A DNA stretch of 64,000 nt from Faecalibacterium taiwanense (GCF_036632915.2 NZ_CP155552.1:124001-188000), one strand, 5' to 3'; shown: positions 16,919 through 25,752, counted from the stretch's first letter. Notes: generated by a model not told the origin, from the sequence alone. Numbers and translations: made by a program.

Positions 16919-17346
16919 CCGAACGTGACCTGCTGCGCACGGCGCTGATCATCCCGCCCAAGGGCCGGGCCGTGCTGTGCGTCTGGGCCGCTGTTCCCGG
17001 CGTGTTCTGCGCGCCTTTTGTGTTCTGGCAGAGCCTGTTTGCCGGGTGTATTTTCTGTGCCCTGTGGGTGTGCCTTGTGTTCGCCGCGTGGGCAAGAGCC
17101 TGCAGCTTTACCGCAGTGCTCACCGCCCGGAACACTGCCGTGCGGGCCGGTATCGCCGTTCCCATCACACGGCAGCTTCCCCGCCGGGCCGTGACTGGCG
17201 TGTGGACCCTGCGCACGCCGCTTCTGTGGCTGGCCGGGTGCAGCGTGCTGGTGGTGCACGGCCCGGGCGTACAGCTGTTCCTGCCGGGCGTGGATGCCCT
17301 GCAGGCGCAGGCCCTTGCCGCAGTGCTGATGGAGGAAACGCCATGA
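16915..17346 (+). CDS. Membrane protein, PH-domain-like (YdbS-type) candidate
   Basis: 143 residues. Two hydrophobic segments (about 18-60) are followed by a short beta-rich stretch (TAVLTARNTAVRAGIAVPITRQLPRRAVTGVWTLRTPLLWLAG) that resembles a bacterial PH domain of the YdbS/YdbT type. It overlaps the TrkA gene by ATGA and the next gene by ATGA, so all are one transcript. The assignment rests on layout and should be treated as tentative. Confidence 0.6.
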   Translation: MTERDLLRTALIIPPKGRAVLCVWAAVPGVFCAPFVFWQSLFAGCIFCALWVCLVFAAWARACSFTAVLTARNTAVRAGIAVPITRQLPRRAVTGVWTLRTPLLWLAGCSVLVVHGPGVQLFLPGVDALQAQALAAVLMEETP

Positions 17347-18695
17347 CCGAACGCGGCTTCCACCCGTTTGCGGTGCTGCATTTTCTGCGCAAGACCATCC
17401 TGCTGTATCTGCTGCCGCTTTTGCAGGTGCTGTTTGCCCGCAACTGGGCGGCGCTGCGTACGGCTCTGGTGCAGGGCGCGGCGCTGCTGACAGTGCTTGC
17501 CGCTGTGAGCGCCGCCGTGCTGCACGCAGGCCGCTGGCGGGTGGATGCACAGGGAACCCTGCGGGTGCGCTGGCGGCTGGGCGTGCGGCTGGACCGCTGC
17601 CTGAAAGCCAGCCAGCTGGCAGCGCTCACCATCGAGCGGCCCCTGCTCTACCGGCTGGCCGGTGCCAGCCGGGTGGTGCTGTACCCTGCCGGGCAGAAGC
17701 GCACCCTGACCCTGCTTTTGAGCGCGCAGAACGCGCAGTTTTTAGCTGACCGCATGATGCCGCGCCGGGATGCTGTGGCCCACACCCCGCGCGGCGGCGA
17801 AAAGCTGGCCTTTGCGGTGCTGGGTGCCAACGGCCTTTCCACTCTTGCTTTGCTGGCGCTGGCCATCAAACAGAGCAGGCCCTATGCGCCGGATGCCCAG
17901 ACGGCGGCCTTTGCCCACCTGAACCGCATTGCGGCGTGGGCGGCGCGCTGGCTGCCCATGGGCACAGCATGGCTGCTGGTGCTGGGCGGTGTGCTGTTCT
18001 GCGCAAGCCTTGTGCGCAGTGCGGCCCATGCGGCCCATTACACCGTGTGGCGCACCGAGAGTCACCTTGGCAGCAGGGGCGGCTTTGTGCGCCGGTATGA
18101 GATGCGCCTTGCGCTGGAACATCTGAGCTATGCGGACCTGCGCCGCTCGCCTGCCACATGGGCGCTGGGCTGCTGCCCGGTGTTCGTCACGGCAGGCAGC
18201 TGCCGGCCGGAGATCCCGCTTCTGGTCTGGCGGGAGGACGGCCCTTTTCTACAGGAGCTTCTGCCCGGCTTTGTCCTGCCGCCAAAAGCGCCGGTGGACA
18301 CCGCAGGCCGCAGCATCCCGGCGTTTTTTCTGCCTGCCGGCATCCCCTGCGGGCTGTGCCTGCTGCTGACAGCGGTATCCCGCTACACCCTGCCTGCGCT
18401 TACGGTGCCGCTGCTGGTGGTCACTGCTGTGTTTGCCGCCCTGCTGGTGGGTGCGTACAACGGCTGGCGCAAAGAGGGCATCTGGCTGCAAAACGGCCGT
18501 CTGACCCTGCGCTGGCAGCACGGCTTCCATCTGCACGACATCTGCGTGCTCTGCCCTGTTCCGGCCCTGACGGCCCTGCAGTCGCCATGGGCCGCGGCGG
18601 TGCGCCGCACGAACCTCACCCTCACCTTTCCGGGCGGGGTGAAGTGCAGGGTGCGCAGCGTAAAGTGCAGCGAACTGCCTTTTTTACTTTTCTGA
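17343..18695 (+). CDS. Membrane protein with repeated PH-like segments (YdbT-type) candidate
   Basis: About 450 residues from the ATG at 17343, which overlaps the previous stop. Repeated units of a hydrophobic pair followed by a beta-rich segment are visible (GRWRVDAQGTLRVRWRLGVRL, TVWRTESHLGSRGGFVRRYE, GIWLQNGRLTLRWQHGF). Each has the x-W-x(5)-L-x-x-R pattern seen in YdbT-like proteins. Together with the 143-residue partner this mirrors the ydbS-ydbT gene pair of Firmicutes. Function is unknown; a role in envelope stress has been proposed for the family. Confidence 0.6.
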   Translation: MTERGFHPFAVLHFLRKTILLYLLPLLQVLFARNWAALRTALVQGAALLTVLAAVSAAVLHAGRWRVDAQGTLRVRWRLGVRLDRCLKASQLAALTIERPLLYRLAGASRVVLYPAGQKRTLTLLLSAQNAQFLADRMMPRRDAVAHTPRGGEKLAFAVLGANGLSTLALLALAIKQSRPYAPDAQTAAFAHLNRIAAWAARWLPMGTAWLLVLGGVLFCASLVRSAAHAAHYTVWRTESHLGSRGGFVRRYEMRLALEHLSYADLRRSPATWALGCCPVFVTAGSCRPEIPLLVWREDGPFLQELLPGFVLPPKAPVDTAGRSIPAFFLPAGIPCGLCLLLTAVSRYTLPALTVPLLVVTAVFAALLVGAYNGWRKEGIWLQNGRLTLRWQHGFHLHDICVLCPVPALTALQSPWAAAVRRTNLTLTFPGGVKCRVRSVKCSELPFLLF

Positions 18696-18716
18696 AACTG
18701 TAAGGAGTCTTTTTCT

Positions 18717-19373
18717 GTGATAAAAACTGTATTATTCGATCTGGACGGCACCCTTCTGAACACCATCGACGACCTTGCCGATGCAGGCAACTGGGTGTGT
18801 GCACAGCACGGCTGGCCCACCTTTACGGCGGAACAGTTCAAGCACATGGTGGGCAACGGCATCCCGAAGCTGGTGGAGCGCTTTTCGCCGGAAAATGCCC
18901 GCACGCCGGAGCAGCTGGCGGCCACGCTGGCTGAATTCACTGCCCGGTACGACGCCCACAAGGAGGACAAGACGGCCCCCTATCCCGGCATCCCGGAGCT
19001 GCTGGACGAGCTGCGGGCACAGGGTGTTCAGTGCGCAGTGTTCTCCAACAAGGCCGACCCGCTCTGCGGCAAGATCATCGCCCACTATTTCGGCACAGGC
19101 CGCTTTGCCGCTGTGCGCGGCAGCAGGCCCGGCGTGCCCACCAAACCGGACCCCGCCGGGCTGTATGCGCTGATGGACGAGATCGGTGCAGACCGCTCTG
19201 CCACCCTATTTGTGGGCGACAGCGATGTGGACATCCTCACCGGACACAATGCCGGACTGCCCGCCATGGGCGCGCTGTGGGGCTTCCGGGGCCGCGCAGA
19301 ACTGACCGCTGCCGGTGCGGATGCACTGGCAGCGGTGCCGGAGGATATTTTTACCTATATCCAGAAGGGTTGA
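18717..19373 (+). CDS. gph: HAD-family phosphatase, phosphoglycolate phosphatase-like
   Basis: 218 residues with the four HAD motifs: FDLDGTLLNT (nucleophile Asp about 8), SNKAD (motif II), KPDP (motif III Lys) and GDSDVDILTGHNAG (motif IV). A helical cap of the Gph/PpaX type lies between motifs I and II. It starts with GTG at 18717 behind AAGGAG. Substrate specificity (phosphoglycolate or pyrophosphate) cannot be fixed from sequence. Likely the last gene of the TrkA/PH transcript (22-base gap). Confidence 0.85.
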   Translation: MIKTVLFDLDGTLLNTIDDLADAGNWVCAQHGWPTFTAEQFKHMVGNGIPKLVERFSPENARTPEQLAATLAEFTARYDAHKEDKTAPYPGIPELLDELRAQGVQCAVFSNKADPLCGKIIAHYFGTGRFAAVRGSRPGVPTKPDPAGLYALMDEIGADRSATLFVGDSDVDILTGHNAGLPAMGALWGFRGRAELTAAGADALAAVPEDIFTYIQKG

Positions 19374-19677
19374 CGATTTAGAATGCCCTCCGTTTTACTC
19401 TGGGCATGTTTAGCGGAAAATTTATTTTTATTTGCAGCTCAGAAAAATCTGCGGATTTTTCTGAGCTGCTTTTTCACGGGGAGGGTCGTGGCGGGAAGCG
19501 GCATCTGCTGCTGTCGGCCTGCGGCCGTCGCGCAGCGACTTCTGATTGGCGGAACCCCAAAAAGCGGTTAAGAGATCTTCACGCCGAACAGGCGGGAATC
19601 TCCAGCTTTTTGGGGTGGAGCCTACTGCTTTGGGATTATCAGCCTCCCCACTCGAATACGCTCTGCACAGGAAACAA
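19372..19677 (+). repeat. FR repeat, copy 3 (divergent 3' half)
   Basis: Hairpin 1 is ATGCCC/GGGCAT (19383-19388, 19402-19407). Hairpin 2 is a perfect 16-bp stem (19434-19449 with 19454-19469) around TGCG, then TTTTTCAC. In the 3' half the AAAAAATCC/GGATTTTTT stem of other copies is replaced by CCCCAAAAAGC/GCTTTTTGGGG, with both arms changed together. Ends in ATACGCTCTGCACAGGAAAC. Confidence 0.78.
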
Positions 19678-19682
19678 TGCGC

Positions 19683-19717
19683 AAAAGGCGAGCCGCCCAT
19701 TGGACGGCTCGCCTTTT
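19683..19717. terminator. Bidirectional terminator
   Basis: AAAAGGCGAGCCG/CGGCTCGCCTTTT between the convergent HAD and liv genes. Confidence 0.88.
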
Positions 19718-19738
19718 GTGTTCTTTGGGGTAACTTTA

Positions 19739-21061
19739 TCAGCCCAGAGTGACTTCCTGGATCTTGGAGGAAGCGAACTCGAAGGGCCAGACGGTCTTCC
19801 ACTCCTGATCCTGCACCTGTGCGATAGCAACAGAAGCGTAGGTGTTGTCACGGTAGTGCTTTGCGCCGCCGATCTCGTACTCGGGAGCGAACTCGATCTT
19901 GGAGTAGGGCAGAACGATCTTGCGGCCGCCCTCGAATGCACCGTCGATGGACAGCTCTGCCAGAGCGTCGCGGACGGCAGCACCGTCGGTGGAGCCAGCC
20001 TTCTCGATGGCGGTCTTGAACAGCCACACAACGGTGTAGGACTCAGCAGAGTGACCGTTCATGTTGACATTGTAGACCTTCTTGAAGTCCTCGTTGATCT
20101 CCACGCCGTTGGTCAGGTCGGGGTTGAACTCGACAACAGAAGCCACGCCGTTTGCGGATGCGCCCAGGTTGGGGATGAAGGAAGGATCGGTGAAGCCGTT
20201 TGCCTTGGCAACGATCATCTTGGGCTTGTAGTTCTGCTCCTTCAGGGTCTGGACGAACAGAGTAGCGTCGCCGATGTAGGAGTCGCACAGGATGGCATCG
20301 GGATCAGCCTGCTTCAGAGCCAGGACCTGAGAGGACAGGTCGGTAGCGTTGGAGCTGTAGTCCACTTCGGCCACAACATCCAGACCGTAATCGGGTGCGA
20401 ACAGGTTGACGCAGCGGATCAGCTCCTGACCGATGGCAGCCTTATCGGTGAAGATGGCGACCTTCTTGATCTCGTTGCCGGTCTGCTCCTTGGAGTCCTG
20501 CAGATACTTCAGCATATCTTCCACGTAGACGGAGTTCAGCGGGCACAGACGGAAGAAGTAATCGTAGTCCTTGTGGTCCTCGTCGGTCAGACGGTCCAGC
20601 GTGGAGATAGCGGTGATCATGGGGATGCCGTACTGCTGGCAGACCTGAGCCACGACCTCGGTAACAACGGACATATGGCAGCCCATAATGACGTTGACAC
20701 CTTCCTGGGTGATCAGGCGCTCTGCCTCAGACTTACCGGTGGCTGCGTCGCCTGCGTGGTCACCGCGGACAACTTCCAGCATCTGACCGTTCACGCCGCC
20801 TGCCTTGTTGATCTCATCCACTGCGAAGTCGATGCCGCGCAGGATGTTCTCGCCGATGGCTGCGTTGCCGCCGGACATTGCGTAGATGGTGCCGATCTTG
20901 ATGGTATCACCGCTGGCTGCTGCAGTGCTGCCGGATGCTGCGGTGCTGGTAGATGCTGCAGTGCTGGTGGAAGCGGAAGAGCCGCCGCAGGCGGTCAGAG
21001 CAGCTGCGCTGCCCAGAACAGCGGATGCCTTCAGGAAGCTTCTGCGAGAGATCTTTTTCAT
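19739..21061 (-). CDS. livJ: Branched-chain amino acid ABC transporter, substrate-binding lipoprotein
   Basis: 440 residues from the ATG at 21061 (GAGGAC upstream). The leader combines a twin-arginine-like SRRSFLKAS with a lipobox LTAC, then a Ser/Ala/Thr linker. The mature part is a type I periplasmic-binding fold (IKIGTIYAMSGGNAAIGENI, GVNVIMGCHMSVVTEVVAQV, SGLV-type hinge replaced by EAMGVNVIM region) of the Leu/Ile/Val family. It captures the amino acid outside the membrane and delivers it to LivHM. It is the last gene of the operon, about 100 bases after livF, an arrangement that could raise or lower its level separately. Confidence 0.9.
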   Translation of the reverse strand: MKKISRRSFLKASAVLGSAAALTACGGSSASTSTAASTSTAASGSTAAASGDTIKIGTIYAMSGGNAAIGENILRGIDFAVDEINKAGGVNGQMLEVVRGDHAGDAATGKSEAERLITQEGVNVIMGCHMSVVTEVVAQVCQQYGIPMITAISTLDRLTDEDHKDYDYFFRLCPLNSVYVEDMLKYLQDSKEQTGNEIKKVAIFTDKAAIGQELIRCVNLFAPDYGLDVVAEVDYSSNATDLSSQVLALKQADPDAILCDSYIGDATLFVQTLKEQNYKPKMIVAKANGFTDPSFIPNLGASANGVASVVEFNPDLTNGVEINEDFKKVYNVNMNGHSAESYTVVWLFKTAIEKAGSTDGAAVRDALAELSIDGAFEGGRKIVLPYSKIEFAPEYEIGGAKHYRDNTYASVAIAQVQDQEWKTVWPFEFASSKIQEVTLG

Positions 21062-21160
21062 AATTGTCCTCCAATTCTGTTTGTAAAAAACAGCTTGTTG
21101 ATCCGAGATGCCCCGCCGCACCGTGTGAAGTAGTGCCCGCCGGACATCCAGTTTCCAAAA

Positions 21161-21868
21161 TCAGATGCCGAGGTACGCCTTCTTGACGTGCTCGTTTGCC
21201 GAGAGCTCGGCGGCGGTGCCTTCCAGTGCCACGCGGCCGTTCTCGATGACATAGCCGCGGTCAGCCGCTGCAAGGGCTTTGGTGATATCCTGCTCCACCA
21301 GCAGCACCGAGATGCCGTCATTCTTCACCATGGTCTTGGCCACTTCCAGAATGTCGTCCACGATGTTGGGGGCAAGGCCCAGACTGGGCTCGTCCAGGAT
21401 CAGCAGCTTGGGCATACCGATCAGCGCACGGGCCACGGCCACCATTTGCTGCTCGCCGCCGGACAGAGTGCCGGCAGCCTGCTTTGCGCGCTCGCGCAGT
21501 TTGGGGAACCAGTTATAGCACTTTTCCAGATTTTCTGCAAAATGCGCCTTGGTCTCCTTATTGAATGCACCCAGTTCCAGATTTTCCAGCACGGTCATCT
21601 CGGTAAAGAGCTGACGGCCTTCCGGCACCTGCACGATGCCGCTGTCCAGAATAACGCGGGAGCTTTTGCCGGAGAGGTCCTCCCCGTTGAACTCCACCTT
21701 GCCGGAGCTGGCCTTGACCATGCCTGTGATGGTGCGCACCATGGTGGTCTTACCGGCACCGTTGGAGCCAAGGATGGCAACGATCTCGCCATCCTTCACC
21801 TCAAAGCCGATGTCCCACAGGATGTTCACAGAGCCGTAACCGGCGTTCAGACCTTCAACTTTAAGCAC
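21161..21868 (-). CDS. livF: Branched-chain amino acid ABC transporter ATPase LivF
   Basis: 235 residues, GTG start at 21868, overlapping the end of livG by 8 bases. Walker A GSNGAGKTT (about 36-44), signature LSGGEQQMVAVARAL (about 138), Walker B LLILDEPSLGLAP and the switch His (VEQD). One of the two nucleotide-binding subunits that power uptake. Confidence 0.95.
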   Translation of the reverse strand: MLKVEGLNAGYGSVNILWDIGFEVKDGEIVAILGSNGAGKTTMVRTITGMVKASSGKVEFNGEDLSGKSSRVILDSGIVQVPEGRQLFTEMTVLENLELGAFNKETKAHFAENLEKCYNWFPKLRERAKQAAGTLSGGEQQMVAVARALIGMPKLLILDEPSLGLAPNIVDDILEVAKTMVKNDGISVLLVEQDITKALAAADRGYVIENGRVALEGTAAELSANEHVKKAYLGI

Positions 21869-22610
21869 TTGCGCCCTCCTTTTTGGTGCCCAGATACACC
21901 TCCATGACGTAGGGATCGTTCATGACCTGCTCGGGCGTGCCCTCAGCGATCTTTTCGCCGTGGTGAAGGACGATGACCTTCTCGCACAGGCTCACGACCG
22001 CCTTCATGATGTGCTCGATGAGCAGGATGGTGACACCGGACTCGTTGATCTTGCGGATCAGCTGGATGGCCTCTTCGGTCTCAGCCGGGTTCAAGCCTGC
22101 CATGTTCTCGTCCAGAAACAGCACTTCGGGCTTGGTGGCCAGAGCGCGGGCCATCTCCAGACGCTTCTGGTCCGGCGTGCCCATGTCCTTGGAGATCACA
22201 TGACGCTTTTCGTACAGGCCGGTGAAGTGCAGCACCTCCATGGCGCGCTCCTTGGCCTCTTTTTCGCTCTTTGCACCGGCGTGGCCGAAGTAGGCGGCGG
22301 CGGTGACGTTATCCAGAACGCTCAGGTTCTTCAGAGGTTTCATGATCTGGAAGGTGCGGGCGATTTTCATGTTGGTGTACTCATACGCCTTTTTGTTGGT
22401 GATGTCCTCACCATTGTAGAAGATCTTGCCTTCGGTGGGCGGGTAGTAGCCGCAGATCATGTTGAAGGTGGTGGATTTACCAGCACCGTTGGGGCCGATC
22501 ATGCCGGTGATGGAGCCTTTCTCCACCGAGAAAGAAACATCATGCACGGCGGTCAGACCCTTGAACCGCTTGGTCAGGCCCTGGACTTCAATAATAGGCT
22601 TTTCTGCCAT
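21861..22610 (-). CDS. livG: Branched-chain amino acid ABC transporter ATPase LivG
   Basis: 249 residues. Walker A GPNGAGKST, Walker B EVLFLDENMAGLNPAETEE (the LivG hallmark NPAE), and a signature region TPDQKRLEMARALA in which the usual LSGG.Q is written GTPDQKR. This is a departure that occurs in this family. GGGAGG ribosome site. Pairs with LivF on the membrane. Confidence 0.94.
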   Translation of the reverse strand: MAEKPIIEVQGLTKRFKGLTAVHDVSFSVEKGSITGMIGPNGAGKSTTFNMICGYYPPTEGKIFYNGEDITNKKAYEYTNMKIARTFQIMKPLKNLSVLDNVTAAAYFGHAGAKSEKEAKERAMEVLHFTGLYEKRHVISKDMGTPDQKRLEMARALATKPEVLFLDENMAGLNPAETEEAIQLIRKINESGVTILLIEHIMKAVVSLCEKVIVLHHGEKIAEGTPEQVMNDPYVMEVYLGTKKEGASA

Positions 22611-22612
22611 GA

Positions 22613-23668
22613 TTACTTCCCTCCCTTGTCTGCCATCAGCTCATACTCTTCCAGCACGTCCAGAGACGGCTTTTTGAGGATCTTTTCATCGATGAAGGTC
22701 TTGACCTTCGAGTTCATGTACCAGCCCAGAATACCGGACGGACGGAAGCGGATGACCACGATCAGCACGATGGCATACATCAGCATGTTGATGCCGGGCA
22801 GGATGGCGGCAAAGTTTGCACGCAGCAGTTCGCTCAGCGGGATCATGATGAGGCCGCCGATCAGCGGGCCTTCGATGTAGGCGGCGCCGCCCACGACTGC
22901 CGGCAGCACGATCTCAGTGGACTTGGACTGGATCATAATATCGGGGTCGATGTAGCGGATGTAGCTGACGTAGAAGAAGCCGACCAGACCGGCAATGATA
23001 GCCGAAATGACAACGGCAATGACCTTGTACTTGGTGGGGTTGATGCCGATGGCGGCGGCTGCGTCCTCATCCTCGCGGATGGTGCGCAGCGCAAAGCCCA
23101 GCTTGGAGCGGCCGATCTTCTTCATGATGAGGTAAACGCCCACCATCATGATGAAGCCGATGTAGTAGTACGGCACCTTGCTGGTAAAGCGGAACTGCGC
23201 AAAAGAGTCCTTGCCGAAGGGCAGGCCCACACCGGATGCGCGGCCGAAGAACTCCGAGTTGATGATGAACTGACGGATGGACTCGGCAAACGCGATGGAC
23301 ACCAGCGTGAAGTAGGGGCCGCGCAGGATCAGGCTGGGGAAGAAGATGACACCGGCCACAACGCCCACAACGAGCATATCCAGCACAGCGGCCACCCAGG
23401 GGTTCATGCCCGTCTTTGTGACCACCAGACAGCACACATAAGCACCCAGACCCATGTAAGCGGCCAGACCCAGCGAGTTCTGGCCGGTGATGCCGCCCAG
23501 AATGTTCCACGCCATGGACAGGGTGGACATATAGAAGGTGAGAACGAAAATGTTGATGATGTAAGGTTTATCCACGACCAGCGGGATCGCTGCGAAGATG
23601 GCGACGATGATAGCCAGAACGATCGCCAGATTGCGGTGATAGGTTTTAACTGCTTTTCTGGTATCCAT
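22613..23668 (-). CDS. livM: Branched-chain amino acid ABC transporter permease LivM
   Basis: 351 residues with about nine hydrophobic segments and the permease coupling region ALRTIREDEDAAAAIGINPTKYK (the EAA-like loop). Starts behind GGAGG and ends two bases before livG. One of two membrane subunits of the importer. Confidence 0.93.
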   Translation of the reverse strand: MDTRKAVKTYHRNLAIVLAIIVAIFAAIPLVVDKPYIINIFVLTFYMSTLSMAWNILGGITGQNSLGLAAYMGLGAYVCCLVVTKTGMNPWVAAVLDMLVVGVVAGVIFFPSLILRGPYFTLVSIAFAESIRQFIINSEFFGRASGVGLPFGKDSFAQFRFTSKVPYYYIGFIMMVGVYLIMKKIGRSKLGFALRTIREDEDAAAAIGINPTKYKVIAVVISAIIAGLVGFFYVSYIRYIDPDIMIQSKSTEIVLPAVVGGAAYIEGPLIGGLIMIPLSELLRANFAAILPGINMLMYAIVLIVVIRFRPSGILGWYMNSKVKTFIDEKILKKPSLDVLEEYELMADKGGK

Positions 23669-23669
23669 C

Positions 23670-24533
23670 TTATCGCCTCCTCAGAATCATGACCTGACGC
23701 ACGACCAGAATGATGATGAAGGTGACGAACACGATCATATCACTGTAGGACGGGCTGATGAACAATGCACTCATCTGCTCCAGCAGGCCCAGGAAAATAC
23801 CGGCGAAGAATGCGCCGGGGATGGAGCCCAGACCGCCCACGACCACGACGATCAGTGCGCGGAAGCCGAAGCTTGCGCCTGCGGTGGGATAGATGGTGTA
23901 GAACTGGGTCAGCAGAGAGCCGGCGATACCGGCCAGAGCAACGCCCAGACCATAGGTCAGGATGTAAATTTTCTTGACGTTGATGCCCACGACCTCAGCA
24001 CCAATGGGGTTCTGGGATACGGCGCGGATCTGCTTGCCGGTGGTGGAATACTTGAGGAAGGCAAACAGTGCAATGGCAACCACGATCAAGATCAGGAAGC
24101 TGACCAGACGCGGCAGCGCAATGGTGACCGGGCCAAGCGGGATATAGGTCTGCGAATAAGGGGTAATGATCTTATAATAGGTGGAACCAAAGATGACCAG
24201 AGCGCCGTTGGTGAGCAGCAGGCCCAGACCGACGGTGAGGAACAGCAGGTTCGTAAAGCTCTTGGTCTTGAGCGAAGGGGTGATCAGAGTGGACTGGATC
24301 AGCGCACCCAGACCGAACATGAGCACTGCAACGATGGGAAGGGCTACATAGGGGTCCACCCCAAAGTAGGTATACAGAACATAGGTGATGTACATGCCCA
24401 CCATCAACATTTCGCCGTGGCAGAAGTTGACGATGTTCATAACACCGAAAATGATGTTCTGGCCCATACCCATCAGGGAGTAGAAACCGCCCAGCAGGAT
24501 CCCGTTTACCAGTGCTTGCAAAAAGACTTCCAT
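23670..24533 (-). CDS. livH: Branched-chain amino acid ABC transporter permease LivH
   Basis: About 287 residues, first gene of the operon. The ATG at 24533 is preferred over that at 24539 because GGGAGG is 6-7 bases upstream. Multi-pass permease with GILLGGFYSLMGMGQNIIFGVM near the start and the coupling loop KQIRAVSQNPIGAEVVGINV. Works with LivM, LivG, LivF and the binding lipoprotein. Confidence 0.93.
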   Translation of the reverse strand: MEVFLQALVNGILLGGFYSLMGMGQNIIFGVMNIVNFCHGEMLMVGMYITYVLYTYFGVDPYVALPIVAVLMFGLGALIQSTLITPSLKTKSFTNLLFLTVGLGLLLTNGALVIFGSTYYKIITPYSQTYIPLGPVTIALPRLVSFLILIVVAIALFAFLKYSTTGKQIRAVSQNPIGAEVVGINVKKIYILTYGLGVALAGIAGSLLTQFYTIYPTAGASFGFRALIVVVVGGLGSIPGAFFAGIFLGLLEQMSALFISPSYSDMIVFVTFIIILVVRQVMILRRR

Positions 24534-24684
24534 TGACATCCTCCCGTTCTAAGCATCAGGCGATGGGAACAGATGATGCAAAAACTGCACGCTGCATCCG
24601 CCACCGGCCCGTACTCGTGATTGAAAACCGCCCTTGTGGACTCCATTTCCTCCCTTCTGCTCGTACAATTGGTATATCATCTGT

Positions 24685-24713
24685 ATTGTAACGTAAGTGC
24701 AGCCTGTATACAA
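24685..24713 (-). promoter_or_regulatory. Promoter of the liv operon
   Basis: Minus strand: TTGTAT, 17-base spacer, TACAAT, giving a leader of about 145 bases. That leader holds a small ORF (ATG at 24646, AGGGAGG two bases before it, 46 codons) whose stop lies inside livH. Confidence 0.6.
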
Positions 24714-24882
24714 GATATTATTTCTACCAAACTTTGTCATGAATTTATATGGAAAGTGCTAGAATATTCCAGAGTTTTTGGTGTGCAAGCCAATTTACGC
24801 AGTTAAAAATGGAGGATTGATGTCTCATTGACATAATTTTGTTACTATTTCAGGCCGGAAATTTACGGAAAATGCAGAAAAA

Positions 24883-24926
24883 CCCGGCAGAAGAGCACCT
24901 GAACGTGTTCCCCTGCCGGGCTTTTT
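24883..24926. terminator. Hairpin terminator
   Basis: CCCGGCAG/CTGCCGGG (24883-24890, 24913-24920), flanked by A-rich and T5 sequence. The stretch 24714-24882 before it is AT-rich and holds nothing I recognise. Confidence 0.7.
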
Positions 24927-25095
24927 ATCCATAAAATGGCATGTGGTATTCAAGATGAAGGCGCGCCGCCGCCCTGTTTCCGCCGCTGGCGGCGGTCAGC
25001 TCAGCTGCAATTCCCGTGCGGGTCAAATTAAAAATCCCCCGAGCGAATGCAGCGGCCGCAACCACATTAGACATTCCTACAGGATGGGACTTGCA

Positions 25096-25208
25096 ACAAC
25101 GACGACCGCGGCCAGTGGCCGATGCAGGGAGGAGTTGTTGGGGCAGCGGCCAGCAAGACGCAAGTGCCGCCCAAGGCACGCGCGGATGCTGGGAGCCGCA
25201 ACCCGGAG
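25096..25208 (+). repeat. Repeat R4 (second copy of the insert in FR copy 1)
   Basis: About 110 bases (ACGACCGCGGCCAGTGGCCG.. to GGGAGCCGCAACCC) closely matching 10165-10275. Contains CGGCCAGTGGCCG and GTGCCGC..GGCAC pairings. No coding potential. Confidence 0.6.
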
Positions 25209-25291
25209 CACTAAAAAAGAGCCCACTGGGCTCTTTTTTGCCGCCTGCGGGCGGCCGTGTTCCTTCGATTCCTCGTACGGGTTGCATGAAA
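25209..25291 (+). repeat. 83-base direct repeat, unit 1
   Basis: Identical to 25332-25414. It holds a terminator-like hairpin (AAAAAAGAGCCCA/TGGGCTCTTTTTT), a GCCGCC..GGCGGCC pairing and a piece resembling the 3' end of the adjacent tRNA-Glu (TTCGATTCC.CGTACGGGT..CATGA) in the opposite orientation. A 29-base block at 25062-25090 is likewise repeated at 25298-25326. Confidence 0.8.
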
Positions 25292-25331
25292 CAGCCACCA
25301 CATTAGACATTCCTACAGGATGGGACCCGAA

Positions 25332-25414
25332 CACTAAAAAAGAGCCCACTGGGCTCTTTTTTGCCGCCTGCGGGCGGCCGTGTTCCTTCGATTCCTCGTA
25401 CGGGTTGCATGAAA
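25332..25414 (+). repeat. 83-base direct repeat, unit 2
   Basis: Second copy of the repeat at 25209-25291. It ends directly at the tRNA-Glu terminator hairpin. Confidence 0.8.
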
Positions 25415-25443
25415 AAATCCCTGATCCTAAGATCAGGGATTTT
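25412..25443 (-). terminator. Terminator of the tRNA transcript
   Basis: AATCCCTGATC/GATCAGGGATT with loop CTAA; six T follow on the minus strand, just past tRNA-Glu. Confidence 0.85.
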
Positions 25444-25448
25444 ATTCA

Positions 25449-25520
25449 TGACCCGTACGGGAATCGAACCCATGTTACAGCCGTGAAAGGGCCGTGTCTT
25501 AACCGCTTGACCAACGGGCC
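25449..25520 (-). tRNA. tRNA-Glu (UUC)
   Basis: 72 bases. Acceptor stem GGCCCGT/ACGGGTC with one G-U pair, anticodon loop CCTTTCACGG with TTC, T loop GGTTCGATTCC. The CCA end is not encoded. Downstream of tRNA-Met on the same transcript. Confidence 0.93.
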
Positions 25521-25612
25521 TTAGAAATACAGAGCTTCGCTAAAACCTCCGACTTCCATCGTCCACTACTGCAGACGACCGTCCCCCTAACCTTAGCGAA
25601 ACTCTGTAAAAG

Positions 25613-25689
25613 TGGTAGCGGTAACTGGATTTGAACCGGTGACACTTCGGGTATGAACCGAATGCTCTAGCCAACTGAGCTATACCGCC
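25613..25689 (-). tRNA. tRNA-Met (CAU, elongator type)
   Basis: 77 bases including an encoded CCA. Acceptor GGCGGTA/TACCGCT, D arm AGCTCAGTTGGCTAGAGC, anticodon loop GGTTCATACCC with CAT, T arm CCGGTTCAAATCC. The acceptor begins with a G-U pair rather than the C-A mismatch of the initiator, so this is elongator Met. Confidence 0.93.
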
Positions 25690-25723
25690 ACATATTGTTT
25701 GTGCACTTGAACAGTGCTCTATT

Positions 25724-25752
25724 ATTATACCCACAGATACCCCTTTTGTCAA
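25724..25752 (-). promoter_or_regulatory. Strong promoter of the tRNA-Met/tRNA-Glu transcript
   Basis: Minus strand: TTGACA, exactly 17 bases, TATAAT, 35 bases before tRNA-Met. Full consensus, as expected for stable RNA. Confidence 0.92.

Noticed and set aside
25209..25414. CRISPR array
   Set aside because: Only two 83-base units, no short regular spacers, and no cas gene in the window.
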